64,000 bases of DNA from Pseudomonas moraviensis (GTDB lineage Bacteria > Pseudomonadota > Gammaproteobacteria > Pseudomonadales > Pseudomonadaceae), in assembly GCF_900105805.1 (NCBI RefSeq), contig NZ_LT629788.1, positions 744,001 to 808,000 of the forward strand. The letters are read 5' to 3'. The number at the start of each line of letters is the position of its first letter. Positions within the stretch are counted from its first letter, which is position 1. The notes beneath the pieces were generated by a model. It was not told the DNA's origin. It made no database searches and saw nothing but the letters and a program-made list of their open reading frames with translations. Positions 26,181 through 35,098 of this stretch are shown here, in pieces. Made by a program: the position numbers and the translations under genes.

Positions 26181-26903
26181 TCAGCAATTCTCAAGGGTGG
26201 CAGTGGCCAAACCGGGAAAGTCTGTAATCAGGCTGTCAACGCCGAAGTCGGCGAGTCTGCGCATCAGTGCAGGCTCGTTGACGGTCCACACCGACACATG
26301 CAGGTCCTGACGCTGCGCCTTCTGCAGGCGTTCCGGCGTACACAGCGTCCAGTTCAAGGCGAGAATCTCGCAGCCGTAGCTGGCGGCGACCTTCAACGGA
26401 TCGAGCCAGGCGTATTCGGCCACCAGGCCGCGCGACACGTCCGGTACCAGATCCAGCGCTGCCTTCAAGACTTCCCGCGAACTCGAGGTGATCGTCACCT
26501 TGTCGAGCAGTCCGTGGCGCTGAGCCATTTCCCGAATCGCCAGCACGGTAGTCGCCGCGCGGGTGCGCGAAGCGCTTTTGACTTCCAGCTGCCAGTGCTC
26601 GAAATCACACTTCTCGAACAACTCTTCCAGCGTCGGAATCGGGCACGGCTTGATCCAGCCCGGGCCACCCTTGCGCGCGTCATAGGTCACCAGTTCGGCA
26701 GCGGTGTGCTCGACGACTTTGCCGCGGCGTTCGGTGGTGCGCTTGAGCGTCGGGTCATGGATGACCATCAGCTCGCCGTCCTTGGACAGGTGCAGATCCA
26801 GTTCGCAGCGGCGCACGCCGTGCTTGAGGCATTCCTGAAAGCTGCTCAGGGTGTTTTCCGGTGCTTCGCCCTTGGCGCCGCGGTGGCCGTAGATGAGGGT
26901 CAC
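26181..26903 (-). CDS. Glycerophosphodiester phosphodiesterase, cytoplasmic type
   Basis: 240 residues, no signal peptide, so the UgpQ-like cytoplasmic form. The GDPD signature is complete: YGHRGAKGEAPENT at the N-terminus (His and Arg, Glu), CELDLHLSKDGELMVIHDP (Glu/Asp metal ligands and the second catalytic His), and KSASR further on. It hydrolyses glycerophosphodiesters to glycerol-3-phosphate and alcohol. It ends against sthA and follows a PilZ-domain gene by 14 bp on the same strand. Confidence 0.9.
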   Translation of the reverse strand: MTLIYGHRGAKGEAPENTLSSFQECLKHGVRRCELDLHLSKDGELMVIHDPTLKRTTERRGKVVEHTAAELVTYDARKGGPGWIKPCPIPTLEELFEKCDFEHWQLEVKSASRTRAATTVLAIREMAQRHGLLDKVTITSSSREVLKAALDLVPDVSRGLVAEYAWLDPLKVAASYGCEILALNWTLCTPERLQKAQRQDLHVSVWTVNEPALMRRLADFGVDSLITDFPGLATATLENC

Positions 26904-26917
26904 GGTGCTTCCTTAAG

Positions 26918-27499
26918 TTAAATGCCAGATTCGTTCTGTTCGCGGGCCAGACGGCGTTCCTGAGCCTGCTTTTGCAAGATGTAGCGCGCAAGCAACTGGC
27001 GCTGCGCATCGGTCGGGCGTTCGAACTCGGTGCCGACGTCATAGCCATCGCCCTTGGGATCGCAATGGGTGACCCGGGCGCGCAGCAGCAGGCCCAGCGC
27101 CTGCGGCATCAGCACCAGTTTCACCGACAGGTGCGCGCCGGTGGCGATCGGGGTCGGGTACTGAAAGTCGATCCCGCCTTCGGAGATGATCACCGGCTGC
27201 GGCTCGCCGATGTGGCCGAGCGCGGTCAGGGCGATCACCTGGCTGAGCAGGTCGATGCGTTTGTTCTGCGATTTGAGAAATGCAGCGATGGCGCGGTCGC
27301 GCTCGCTGATCTGCCGCAGCAGGTGCTGCGACTCGAATTCGCTCAGGTGCAATTCGCTGAGCAGGTTGAACAGTGGGGAAGCATCCTGCAACACTTCCTG
27401 GCCTGCGGCTTCGGGAGCGGACAGGGGCCGAATTTCCAGTGCGATCGTGTCCTCGATACGGTAGTATTCGCGGCGATCTTCTTCATCTAATGTCGACAT
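26918..27499 (-). CDS. PilZ-domain protein (putative c-di-GMP effector)
   Basis: 193 residues from ATG 27499 (MSTLDEEDRREYYRI). A start at 27625 would run through the lolC promoter and is rejected. The N-terminus has the PilZ arginine motif RREYYR, and the later ISEGGIDFQY matches the second PilZ strand motif; between them lies a helical stretch (FNLLSELHLSEFESQHLLRQ...). The domain binds c-di-GMP in many proteins. The order PilZ gene-lolC, divergent, is conserved in Pseudomonas. Target unknown. Confidence 0.8.
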   Translation of the reverse strand: MSTLDEEDRREYYRIEDTIALEIRPLSAPEAAGQEVLQDASPLFNLLSELHLSEFESQHLLRQISERDRAIAAFLKSQNKRIDLLSQVIALTALGHIGEPQPVIISEGGIDFQYPTPIATGAHLSVKLVLMPQALGLLLRARVTHCDPKGDGYDVGTEFERPTDAQRQLLARYILQKQAQERRLAREQNESGI

Positions 27500-27593
27500 G
27501 GCGAACCCATGGTAGCGGCGGTGGTCTGAGTGTAAAGCTGGTTTTCGACCCCCGCCACAAGGACGTTCCTTTTCCCTCCGAACAAGCCCCGAC

Positions 27594-28844
27594 ATGTTCA
27601 GACCTCTCTTCGTATTTATCGGCACGCGTTATACCCGTGCAAAGCGTCGCAATCATTTTGTGTCATTCATTTCCCTGACTTCGATGATCGGGCTCGCCCT
27701 TGGCGTGGTCGTGATGATCGTCGTACTGTCGGTGATGAACGGCTTCGACCATGAGATGCGCACCCGCGTGCTGGGCATGGTGCCCCACGCTACTCTCGAG
27801 ACCGGCGAGCCGATCAATGACTGGCAGAGCCTGGCCGACAAGGTCAAGCAGAACCGGCAGGTCACGGCAGTAGCGCCGTTCACCCAGATGCAGGGCCTGC
27901 TGACCAATAACGGTCAGGTCTCCAAAGTGTTGCTCAATGCCATTGATCCTGCGCTCGAGCGCAATGTGTCGATCATCGACAACTTCATGAAGCAGGGCAA
28001 ACTCGACGACCTGACGCCCGGCAGCTTCGGCATCGTCATCGGCGACAAGGCCGCGACCAAGCTCGGCGTCGGCATCGGCGACAAGGTTACTTTTGTCGCG
28101 CCGGAGGTCAGCGTCACCCCGGCCGGGATGTTCCCGCGCATGAAGCGCTTCACCGTGGTCGGCATTTTCCATGTCGGCGCCGGTGAGCTCGATGGCTACC
28201 TCGGCGTGACCAATCTGCAGGATCTGGCGAAAATGCACCGCTGGAAAGCCGATCAGGTGCAGGGCCTGCGTCTGAAGTTCGACGACCTGTTCCAGGCCCC
28301 GCGCGAGGCGTGGAACATCGCCCAGCACCTCGGCGAGGACCGTTACTACGCCCGCGACTGGACCCGCACCCACGGCAACCTGTATCAGGCGATCCGCATG
28401 GAAAAAGCCATGATCGGTCTGCTGTTGCTGCTGATTGTCGCCGTCGCCGCGTTCAACATCATTTCCACACTGGTGATGGTGGTGAACGACAAGAAGGGCG
28501 ACATCGCCATTCTGCGCACCCTCGGCGCCACACCGGGCACGATCATGCGCACGTTCATGGTTCAGGGCACGGTAATCGGCGTGGTCGGCACGGCCATCGG
28601 CGCGGTGGTCGGGATTCTCGCGGCGCTGAATGTCAGTGCGGCCATTTCGGCGCTTGAAGGGCTGATCGGCCACAAGTTCCTTAATGCTGACGTGTATTTC
28701 ATTGATTATCTTCCTTCGCAGGTACAGAGCCAGGACGTCGTCATGGTCTGCGCCGCTGCGTTGGTCCTGAGTTTCCTCGCCACCCTGTATCCCGCCTGGC
28801 GTGCCGCGCGCACCCAGCCGGCGGAGGCGTTACGTTATGAGTGA
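27594..28844 (+). CDS. lolC: Lipoprotein-releasing ABC transporter permease LolC
   Basis: 416 residues. Four membrane segments: one near residues 20-45 (LTSMIGLALGVVVMIVVLSVMNGF) and three in the last 150 residues, with the large periplasmic domain between. MFRPLFVFIGTRYTRAKRRNHFVSFIS at the start is typical. With LolD and LolE it extracts outer-membrane lipoproteins from the inner membrane and hands them to LolA. Its stop overlaps the lolD start by 8 bp. Confidence 0.93.
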   Translation: MFRPLFVFIGTRYTRAKRRNHFVSFISLTSMIGLALGVVVMIVVLSVMNGFDHEMRTRVLGMVPHATLETGEPINDWQSLADKVKQNRQVTAVAPFTQMQGLLTNNGQVSKVLLNAIDPALERNVSIIDNFMKQGKLDDLTPGSFGIVIGDKAATKLGVGIGDKVTFVAPEVSVTPAGMFPRMKRFTVVGIFHVGAGELDGYLGVTNLQDLAKMHRWKADQVQGLRLKFDDLFQAPREAWNIAQHLGEDRYYARDWTRTHGNLYQAIRMEKAMIGLLLLLIVAVAAFNIISTLVMVVNDKKGDIAILRTLGATPGTIMRTFMVQGTVIGVVGTAIGAVVGILAALNVSAAISALEGLIGHKFLNADVYFIDYLPSQVQSQDVVMVCAAALVLSFLATLYPAWRAARTQPAEALRYE

Positions 28845-29535
28845 GTCGGGCATGAGTGAACAAGCAATTCTGAGCTGCCGTAACCTGGGCAAATCCTACG
28901 AGGAAGGCCCTGAGTCGGTACAAGTGCTGGCCGGCCTGCAACTGGAGTTGCATCCGGGCGAGCGCGTGGCGATCGTGGGTAAATCCGGTTCCGGCAAAAG
29001 TACCTTGCTCAACCTGCTCGGTGGTCTCGATACGCCGAGCAAGGGCAGCGTCTGGCTCGATGGCGAAGAGCTGTCGGCGTTGAGCGAGAAGAAGCGCGGC
29101 CTGCTGCGCAACCGCGCGCTCGGCTTCGTTTATCAGTTTCACCACCTGCTGCCGGAATTCACTGCGCTGGAAAACGTCTGCATGCCGCTGTTGATCGGCA
29201 AGACCGCCATCCCTGAGGCGCGCCAGCGTGCCACGGCGTTGCTGGAGCGGGTCGGTCTGGGTCATCGCCTCGAGCACAAGCCGGCGGAACTGTCCGGCGG
29301 CGAACGTCAGCGCGTAGCGATCGCTCGTGCCCTGGTCAACAACCCGGGGCTGGTGATGCTCGATGAGCCAACCGGCAACCTCGACCTGCACACCGCCGAA
29401 GGCATTCAGGATCTGATGCTTGAGCTGAGCACGTCGATGCGCACGGCGTTCCTGGTGGTGACGCACGACATGAACCTGGCTCGCCAGATGGATCGCGTTC
29501 TGCAGCTGCAGGAAGGCTGCCTCACCCCCATCTGA
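28837..29535 (+). CDS. lolD: Lipoprotein-releasing ABC transporter ATPase LolD
   Basis: 232 residues from ATG 28837 with GGAGG upstream; ATG 28852 is possible. Walker A GKSGSGKSTLL, Q-loop near YQFHHLLPEF, signature LSGGERQRVAIARAL, Walker B LVMLDEPTGNLD and the H-loop VTHDMN. It powers lipoprotein release by LolC and LolE. Translation is coupled to lolC. Confidence 0.97.
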   Translation: MSESGMSEQAILSCRNLGKSYEEGPESVQVLAGLQLELHPGERVAIVGKSGSGKSTLLNLLGGLDTPSKGSVWLDGEELSALSEKKRGLLRNRALGFVYQFHHLLPEFTALENVCMPLLIGKTAIPEARQRATALLERVGLGHRLEHKPAELSGGERQRVAIARALVNNPGLVMLDEPTGNLDLHTAEGIQDLMLELSTSMRTAFLVVTHDMNLARQMDRVLQLQEGCLTPI

Positions 29536-29545
29536 CTGGCTGAAA

Positions 29546-29577
29546 CCCGGCGCTCGTAACGGCGCCGGGTCTTTTAT
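29546..29577 (+). terminator. Intrinsic terminator between lolD and lolE
   Basis: ACCCGGCGC / GCGCCGGGT stem with a short loop, followed by CTTTTATTT. It stands inside what is usually one operon. Confidence 0.75.
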
Positions 29578-29598
29578 TTCTATACGGTGCCCCAGCGA

Positions 29599-30843
29599 AT
29601 GTTCAGACCGTTATCGATCTTTATCGGCACGCGCTATACCCGCGCCAAGCGCCGCAATCGCTTTGTTTCATTCATTTCGATGACCTCGATGATCGGCCTC
29701 GCCCTCGGCGTGCTGGCGATGATCGTGGTGCTGTCGGTGATGAACGGTTTTCAGCGCGAAATGAGCTCGCGCATCCTCGGCATGGTGCCCCACGCGACCA
29801 TCGTCGGCGTCAAGCCGATCGACGACTGGCAACCGGTGGCCGCGGCCGCGATGAAAAACCCGGAAGTGACCGCCGCCGTGCCATTCACCGAAATGGAAGG
29901 CATGCTCTCCTATAAGGGCTCGATGCAGCCGATTCAGATCAGCGGCGTTGATCCCGCTCAGGAAGGCAAGGTGTCGATCGTTGCTCAGCACATCGTCCAA
30001 GGGCGTCTCGATGCCTTGAAGCCGGGCGAATTTGGCGTGGTGATCGGTGAAATCACCGCGCGGCGTTTCCGCCTGAACGTCGGCGACAAGATCACCCTCA
30101 TCGTTCCGGAAGTCAGCACCGCGCCGGGAGGCATTACTCCGCGCATGCAGCGCCTGAATGTGGTTGGCGTGTTCAAGGTCGGTGCCGAGCTGGACGGTTC
30201 GATGGGCCTGATCCATGTCGCCGATGCGGCGACCATGCAGCATTGGCAGCCGAATCAGGTGCAGAGCGTGCGCCTTGCAGTCAAGGATCTGTACGCCGCG
30301 CCGAAGGTGTCTGCGGACATTGCCGGTGGCCTTGGCGCCGACTTCAAGGCTGACGACTGGACCCACACCCAGGGCAGCCTGTTCAGCGCGATGAAAATGG
30401 AAAAAACCATGATCGGCCTGCTATTGCTGATGATCGTCGCGGTGGCAGCGTTCAACATCATCGCGACGCTGATCATGGTGGTGAACGACAAGGGCGCCGA
30501 CATCGCGATCCTGCGCACCATCGGCGCCACACCGCGGCAGATCATGGCGATCTTCATGGTGCAGGGCACGGTGATCGGCATTGTCGGCACCATCATCGGT
30601 GGCGTGCTGGGCGTTATCGCCGCGCTCAATGTCAGCGAACTGGTCGGCTGGGTCGAGCGCGTGACCGGGCAGCACATCTTCAGTTCGGACGTGTATTTCG
30701 TCAGCAACCTGCCCTCGGAACTGCAGGGCGGCGACGTGCTGTTGATCTGCTCGGCGGGCTTCGTTCTGAGCTTTCTGGCGACGGTGTATCCGGCGTGGCG
30801 GGCGGCGAAGATCGAACCGGCGCATGCCTTGAGATATTCGTAG
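29599..30843 (+). CDS. lolE: Lipoprotein-releasing ABC transporter permease LolE
   Basis: 414 residues, a paralogue of LolC over its whole length (both open with MFRP...FIGTRYTRAKRRN and share LSVMNGF and LGMVPHA). Same four-helix membrane layout and periplasmic domain. ATG 29599 chosen over GTG 29587 because it aligns with the lolC start. LolE contacts the lipoprotein substrate in E. coli. An intrinsic terminator separates it from lolD. Confidence 0.93.
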   Translation: MFRPLSIFIGTRYTRAKRRNRFVSFISMTSMIGLALGVLAMIVVLSVMNGFQREMSSRILGMVPHATIVGVKPIDDWQPVAAAAMKNPEVTAAVPFTEMEGMLSYKGSMQPIQISGVDPAQEGKVSIVAQHIVQGRLDALKPGEFGVVIGEITARRFRLNVGDKITLIVPEVSTAPGGITPRMQRLNVVGVFKVGAELDGSMGLIHVADAATMQHWQPNQVQSVRLAVKDLYAAPKVSADIAGGLGADFKADDWTHTQGSLFSAMKMEKTMIGLLLLMIVAVAAFNIIATLIMVVNDKGADIAILRTIGATPRQIMAIFMVQGTVIGIVGTIIGGVLGVIAALNVSELVGWVERVTGQHIFSSDVYFVSNLPSELQGGDVLLICSAGFVLSFLATVYPAWRAAKIEPAHALRYS

Positions 30844-30855
30844 CCTGCAAAACCG

Positions 30856-30925
30856 CTATCGCGAGCAGGCTCACTCCTACAATTGGAATGCGTTCCCTCT
30901 GTAGGAGTGAGCCTGCTCGCGATAG
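30856..30925. repeat. REPIN between lolE and the copper sensor gene
   Basis: CTATCGCGAGCAGGCTCACT and its near-perfect inverse ending in GCGATAG, about 20 bp apart, between convergent 3' ends. Confidence 0.9.
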
Positions 30926-30942
30926 GGCCGGTACTGCAGGCC

Positions 30943-32292
30943 TCATTCTTCCTTTGGCAATTCGATCACAAACCGCGTCCAGCCCGCTTCAGATTCGCAA
31001 TGAATCGTCCCACCATGCGCAAGCACGATCGACTGGGTGATCGCCAGCCCCAACCCCGCATGCTCACTGCTGCCTTCCTGCCGTGCTGGATCCGCTCGAT
31101 AGAAGCGATCAAACAGACGTGGCAACACCTGCGCTGAAATCCCCTCACCACTGTTCTCGACGCAAACGCGTACAGCCTGCGGCTGCTCGACAATGCTCAG
31201 CCGAACATCACCTTCAGCCGGGGTAAAGCGCAGCGCGTTATCCAGCAGATTCGACAAGGCCCGGCGCAACATGCCGCGATCACCCTCGATACGCGCCGCC
31301 CCCTCACGACTCAGGTTAACGCGAGCGTCTTCGGCCAATGGCGCAAAAAACTCCAGCAACATGTCAGCCTCGTCCGCCAGTTCCAGCGGTTCGCGCTTGG
31401 GCATCAGCAGGCCGTGATCGGCCTTCGCGAGGTAGAGCATGTCGTTGACCAGTTGCGCCATCCATTGCAGCTCTTCGAGGTTGCTGTGCAGCGCTTCGCG
31501 GTAATCCTCCAGTGCCCGCGGACGGGTGAGGGTGACCTGGGTGTGGGTGAGCAGGTTCGACAGTGGCGTGCGCAGTTCATGGGCGATGTCGGCGGAGAAC
31601 GCCGAGAGGCGCTGAAACGAGTCGTCGAGGCGTGCGAGCATGGCGTTGAAACTGTGGGCCATTTCCGCAAGCTCTGGCGGCATTTTCTCTTCAGGCAGTC
31701 GGGCATTCAGCGATTGCGCAGAAATTCCGCGGGCCACCGCGCTTATCCGCCGCAACGGGCGCAGTCCGCTGCGCGCGGCCCAGGCACCGAGCAACGCCGT
31801 GGCTAGCGCTGACAGGCCGACGGTCAGCCAGATCAGATGCTGCATGCGCGCAAGGAAATGCTGGTGATGGGTGATGTCCAGCAGCAGCGTCAGTTGCGGC
31901 GAATCGGCTGTGTCCGGGTAGAGCGGGGCGCGCAGTACACGGTAGTCGGTGCCGTCATGGCTGATGGTCGACAGGCCAGTTTGCAGCGGCAGACTCTTGG
32001 GGATCTGCACCGAGCTGTCGTACCAGTGCTGACCGTCGCCGCTGGTGATGCGCAACGACAGATCGGCCTGGCGGCTCAGCTCATCGGCCAGCCGCGCTTC
32101 GCGCTGGGCAGGCTGGAGATCCTGCAAGGCGCGGCGCAGGCCGATCAGCTTAGCTTCCAGTTGTTGCTGGTCGAGCTCGATGAAGTGCGCCTCGCTGGCG
32201 CGGTCGAACAGTACCCCGGCGAACAGCGAGACCACCGCGGTGCAGGCGGCAAACAACAGGGCCAGGCGCGTGCTCAGGGACAAGTGACGCAT
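30943..32292 (-). CDS. Heavy-metal (copper) sensor histidine kinase, CopS/CusS type
   Basis: 449 residues. Two membrane helices (residues about 10-30 and 155-180) flank a periplasmic sensor; HAMP region SGLRPLRRISAVARGI; H-box DIAHELRTPLSNL with the phosphoryl histidine; N-box LSNLLDNALRFTPA; G-boxes near GEGIS and GLGLAI. The ATG shares one base with the stop of the response regulator gene, so the pair is cotranscribed. Copper is inferred from the divergent cupredoxin and CopR-type box. Confidence 0.88.
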   Translation of the reverse strand: MRHLSLSTRLALLFAACTAVVSLFAGVLFDRASEAHFIELDQQQLEAKLIGLRRALQDLQPAQREARLADELSRQADLSLRITSGDGQHWYDSSVQIPKSLPLQTGLSTISHDGTDYRVLRAPLYPDTADSPQLTLLLDITHHQHFLARMQHLIWLTVGLSALATALLGAWAARSGLRPLRRISAVARGISAQSLNARLPEEKMPPELAEMAHSFNAMLARLDDSFQRLSAFSADIAHELRTPLSNLLTHTQVTLTRPRALEDYREALHSNLEELQWMAQLVNDMLYLAKADHGLLMPKREPLELADEADMLLEFFAPLAEDARVNLSREGAARIEGDRGMLRRALSNLLDNALRFTPAEGDVRLSIVEQPQAVRVCVENSGEGISAQVLPRLFDRFYRADPARQEGSSEHAGLGLAITQSIVLAHGGTIHCESEAGWTRFVIELPKEE

Positions 32293-32972
32293 CACAGCGC
32301 ACGCTCTTCGAGCACGTAACCCATGCCGCGCACGGTGTGGATCAGTTTGTTGGGGAAGTCGTCGTCGATCTTCAGGCGCAAGCGGCGGATCGCCACTTCG
32401 ATGACGTTGGTGTCGCTGTCGAAATTCATGTCCCAGACCTGCGAAGCGATCAGCGACTTCGGCAGGACCTCACCCTGGCGGCGCAGGAGCATTTCCAGCA
32501 GGGCGAACTCCTTGGCGGTCAGGTCGATGCGTTGGCCGCTGCGTTCGACCCGGCGGCGGATCAGATCCAGGCGCAGATCGGCCAGTTGCAGGCTGGTTTC
32601 CTGGGCGATCGCGCTGCCGCGCCGCAACAGGCTGCGCACCCGGGCGAGCAGTTCGGAGAAGGCGAATGGCTTGACCAGATAATCGTCAGCACCCAGTTCG
32701 AGGCCGTGAACCCTGTCCTCCACGGCGTCCTTGGCCGTCAGAAAAAGTACCGGCGTGTCGAGGCCGGCGCTGCGCACCGCTTGCAGAATCTGCCAGCCAT
32801 TGCGTCCGGGCAGCATCACATCGAGGATCAGCAGCGCGTACTCGCCGCTCAAGGCCAATTGCTGGCCGCTGATGCCGTCTGCCACCAGCTCGGTATTGAA
32901 CCCGGCCTCGGTCAGGCCTTGGCGCAGGTATTGCCCGGTTTTGGCTTGGTCTTCAACGATCAACAGTTTCAT
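32292..32972 (-). CDS. copR: Heavy-metal (copper) response regulator, CopR/CusR type
   Basis: 226 residues. Receiver domain with acidic pocket near the N-terminus (IVEDQAKTG), phosphorylated Asp in LLILDVMLPGRNGW, and Lys in DYLVKPF. C-terminal OmpR-type winged helix ending in FDSDTNVIEVAIRRLRLKID and HTVRGMGYVLEER, very close to CopR/CusR/PcoR. It likely activates the divergent cupredoxin gene when copper is high. Symbol given on family resemblance and context. Confidence 0.87.
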   Translation of the reverse strand: MKLLIVEDQAKTGQYLRQGLTEAGFNTELVADGISGQQLALSGEYALLILDVMLPGRNGWQILQAVRSAGLDTPVLFLTAKDAVEDRVHGLELGADDYLVKPFAFSELLARVRSLLRRGSAIAQETSLQLADLRLDLIRRRVERSGQRIDLTAKEFALLEMLLRRQGEVLPKSLIASQVWDMNFDSDTNVIEVAIRRLRLKIDDDFPNKLIHTVRGMGYVLEERAL

Positions 32973-33045
32973 GGGCGACTCGGACGGGATGGTATTTAGA
33001 AGGGCGAGGGCGTTATACCGTGAGATCCGGCGATAAGCGCCAAGC

Positions 33046-33060
33046 TGACAAAGTTGTAAT
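33046..33060 (+). promoter_or_regulatory. CopR-type operator (TGACA-N4-TGTAAT)
   Basis: TGACAAAGTTGTAAT in the divergent region between copR and the cupredoxin gene. It matches the TGACA-N4-TGT-N-AT box recalled for CopR in Pseudomonas. Confidence 0.7.
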
Positions 33061-33137
33061 CTGTCTGTCAGGTCGGTGCCAGCCCAGGGTGGTTAGAGTT
33101 TCCCACAGGCTGAACCTTCTCTTGCTGGAGCGTGACC

Positions 33138-33671
33138 ATGTTTTTTCGCACACCTCTTACAGTAGCGGCTTGTCTGCTGGCATTGACTTCGCCAGCCTGG
33201 GCGACACCGGCGCACACCTACGCTTTCGGCCAGCCGGCAGCGGTCAGCCAGGCCACGCGCAGTATCGAAATCGTCATGGGCGACATGAACTTCGATCCGA
33301 AAACCATACAGGTCAAGGCGGGTGAGACGGTTCGCTTTGTGCTGGTGAATAAAGGCCAGTTGCTGCACGAATTCAACTTGGGTGACGCGGCGATGCATGC
33401 CAGTCACCAGCAGGAAATGTTACAGATGCAGCAGAGCGGCATGCTCACGCCGACAGGGATAAAAGAAATGTCCCACGACATGGCGGGCATGGATCACGCG
33501 GCGATGGGGCACGGAATGAAACACGACGACCCCAACAGTGTATTGGTCGAACCGGATAAATCCGCGGAGTTGACCTGGACCTTCAGCAAGGCCACGGCGC
33601 TTGAATTCGCCTGCAATATTCCGGGGCACTACCAGGCAGGCATGGTCGGCAAACTGACAGTCAGTCAGTAA
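33138..33671 (+). CDS. Periplasmic cupredoxin-like copper-binding protein
   Basis: 177 residues. Signal peptide MFFRTPLTVAACLLALTSPAWA, then a cupredoxin fold: first ligand His in QLLHEFNLG, then Cys, His and Met in ACNIPGHYQAGM, a type-1 copper set. Between them is a Met/His-rich loop (EMSHDMAGMDHAAMGHGMK) like those of copper-tolerance proteins CopI/PcoE. ATG 33138 has GGAG seven bases upstream; the GTG at 33132 is less well placed. Divergent from the copper two-component system, so probably copper-induced and protective in the periplasm. Confidence 0.87.
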   Translation: MFFRTPLTVAACLLALTSPAWATPAHTYAFGQPAAVSQATRSIEIVMGDMNFDPKTIQVKAGETVRFVLVNKGQLLHEFNLGDAAMHASHQQEMLQMQQSGMLTPTGIKEMSHDMAGMDHAAMGHGMKHDDPNSVLVEPDKSAELTWTFSKATALEFACNIPGHYQAGMVGKLTVSQ

Positions 33672-33732
33672 GCACTCAAAGGCGCGGGCAAAGGCTGGTA
33701 GAATCCGCTGATTCTTCAGTCAGGTTTCCGCC

Positions 33733-34563
33733 ATGCATCCCGCAGCCGAACATTCGCCGCTGGGCAAATCCAGCGAATACATCGCCACCTACACGCCGTC
33801 CCTGCTGTTCCCGATTCCGCGCACCGCGAAATGGGCAGAGCTGGGCCTGAGCGCCGAAACCCTGCCGTATAAAGGCGTAGATTTCTGGAACTGCTTCGAG
33901 CTGTCGTGGCTGCTGCCGTCGGGCAAACCGGTGGTGGCGATCGCTGAATTCAGCATCCCGGCGGACTCGCCGAACATCATCGAATCGAAGTCTTTCAAGC
34001 TGTACCTCAACTCGCTGAACCAGACGCCGTTCGCCGACGTCGCCACGCTGGAGGCGACGCTGGTCAAGGATCTGTCCGCCGCCGCCGGCAAACCGGTGGG
34101 CGTGCGGGTTCGCAGTTTGAAGGACGTTGAGGCTGAAGGCGTCGTGGCACTGCCGGGCGTGTGCATCGATGATCTGGATATCAGTGTCAGCAACTACGAA
34201 CATCCGCGCCCGGAATTGCTGCGTTGCGACGATTCGCGAATCGTTGAAGAGAGCGTGCACAGCCATCTGCTCAAATCCAACTGCCCGGTGACCAGCCAGC
34301 CGGACTGGGGCAGCGTGGTGGTGGAATATCGCGGCGCGGCGCTGGATCACGCCAGCCTGCTGGAATACATCGTCAGCTTCCGCCAGCACTCGGATTTCCA
34401 TGAACAGTGTGTGGAGCGGATTTTTCTTGATCTGCAGCGGTTGCTGAAGCCGCAGAAGCTCACTGTATTTGCGCGATATGTTCGACGCGGCGGGTTGGAT
34501 ATCAACCCGTATCGCAGCACTGAAGAGGTGCAACTGCCGAACCATCGTCTGGTGCGTCAGTAA
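33733..34563 (+). CDS. queF: NADPH-dependent 7-cyano-7-deazaguanine reductase
   Basis: 276 residues, the bimodular long form. It reduces preQ0 to preQ1 in queuosine synthesis. Visible: the QueF motif SKSFKLYLNSLNQTPF and the catalytic cysteine, residue 184, in LLKSNCPVTSQPDWGS. The ATG follows GGTTTCCGCC rather than a strong ribosome site. It is monocistronic and followed by a REPIN. Confidence 0.95.
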   Translation: MHPAAEHSPLGKSSEYIATYTPSLLFPIPRTAKWAELGLSAETLPYKGVDFWNCFELSWLLPSGKPVVAIAEFSIPADSPNIIESKSFKLYLNSLNQTPFADVATLEATLVKDLSAAAGKPVGVRVRSLKDVEAEGVVALPGVCIDDLDISVSNYEHPRPELLRCDDSRIVEESVHSHLLKSNCPVTSQPDWGSVVVEYRGAALDHASLLEYIVSFRQHSDFHEQCVERIFLDLQRLLKPQKLTVFARYVRRGGLDINPYRSTEEVQLPNHRLVRQ

Positions 34564-34655
34564 CTGTAGGAGTGAGCCTGCTCGCGATAGCTGAATGACA
34601 TTCAACGTTGATGTCGACTGGTCCACCGCTATCGCGAGCAGGCTCACTCCTACAG
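34564..34655. repeat. REPIN after queF
   Basis: CTGTAGGAGTGAGCCTGCTCGC starts at the base after the queF stop; the inverse copy ends at 34655, with about 40 bp between the arms. Confidence 0.9.
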
Positions 34656-34682
34656 GATTGCGTCTCAAATTGTGGAAATGAA

Positions 34683-34714
34683 AAAGCCCTGCCATCGCTG
34701 GCAGGGCTTTTTTG
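34683..34714. terminator. Bidirectional terminator after queF / DUF4404 gene
   Basis: AAAAAGCCCTGCCA / TGGCAGGGCTTTTTT around TCGC; tracts of A on one side and T on the other suit both convergent genes. Confidence 0.88.
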
Positions 34715-34726
34715 TGCGGCGGGGCG

Positions 34727-34990
34727 TCAGATGCCCATGCTGCCCAGCGCGTTGACGATGTTGCGCAGGGTGCCGGCGATAGCTGGATGTTCAAGCTCGA
34801 AGCGATCCACTGCCAGGTTCACACCATCGGCAATGCTCGCGTCCTGGGTGGCAGTTTCCAGCTGGATTTCCGATTCGATCTGCGCCATCAACGCACGCAG
34901 ATCTTCACGCTCGACTTCCGACAGCGGTGGATTCTGTTCCAGCTGCTCGCGCAGGGTATCGAGCTGTTTTTGCAGTTCTTGGGCGGGCAT
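34727..34990 (-). CDS. DUF4404 family small protein
   Basis: 87 residues, soluble. Heptad-like helical N-terminal half (ELQKQLDTLREQLEQ, VEREDLRALMAQIESEIQ) and a C-terminal segment ELEHPAIAGTLRNIVNALGSMGI that is well kept in DUF4404. Biochemical role unknown. GGAAACC precedes the ATG. Confidence 0.82.
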   Translation of the reverse strand: MPAQELQKQLDTLREQLEQNPPLSEVEREDLRALMAQIESEIQLETATQDASIADGVNLAVDRFELEHPAIAGTLRNIVNALGSMGI

Positions 34991-35098
34991 GGTGGTTTCC
35001 TTTTATCAATAGGCACTGGCATTGACCGCAGCCGCGCGCCAAAGGTCTATGGCTGACCTTTAGATTAATCCACTCTCGGTGAACCTGCATGACGTTGG

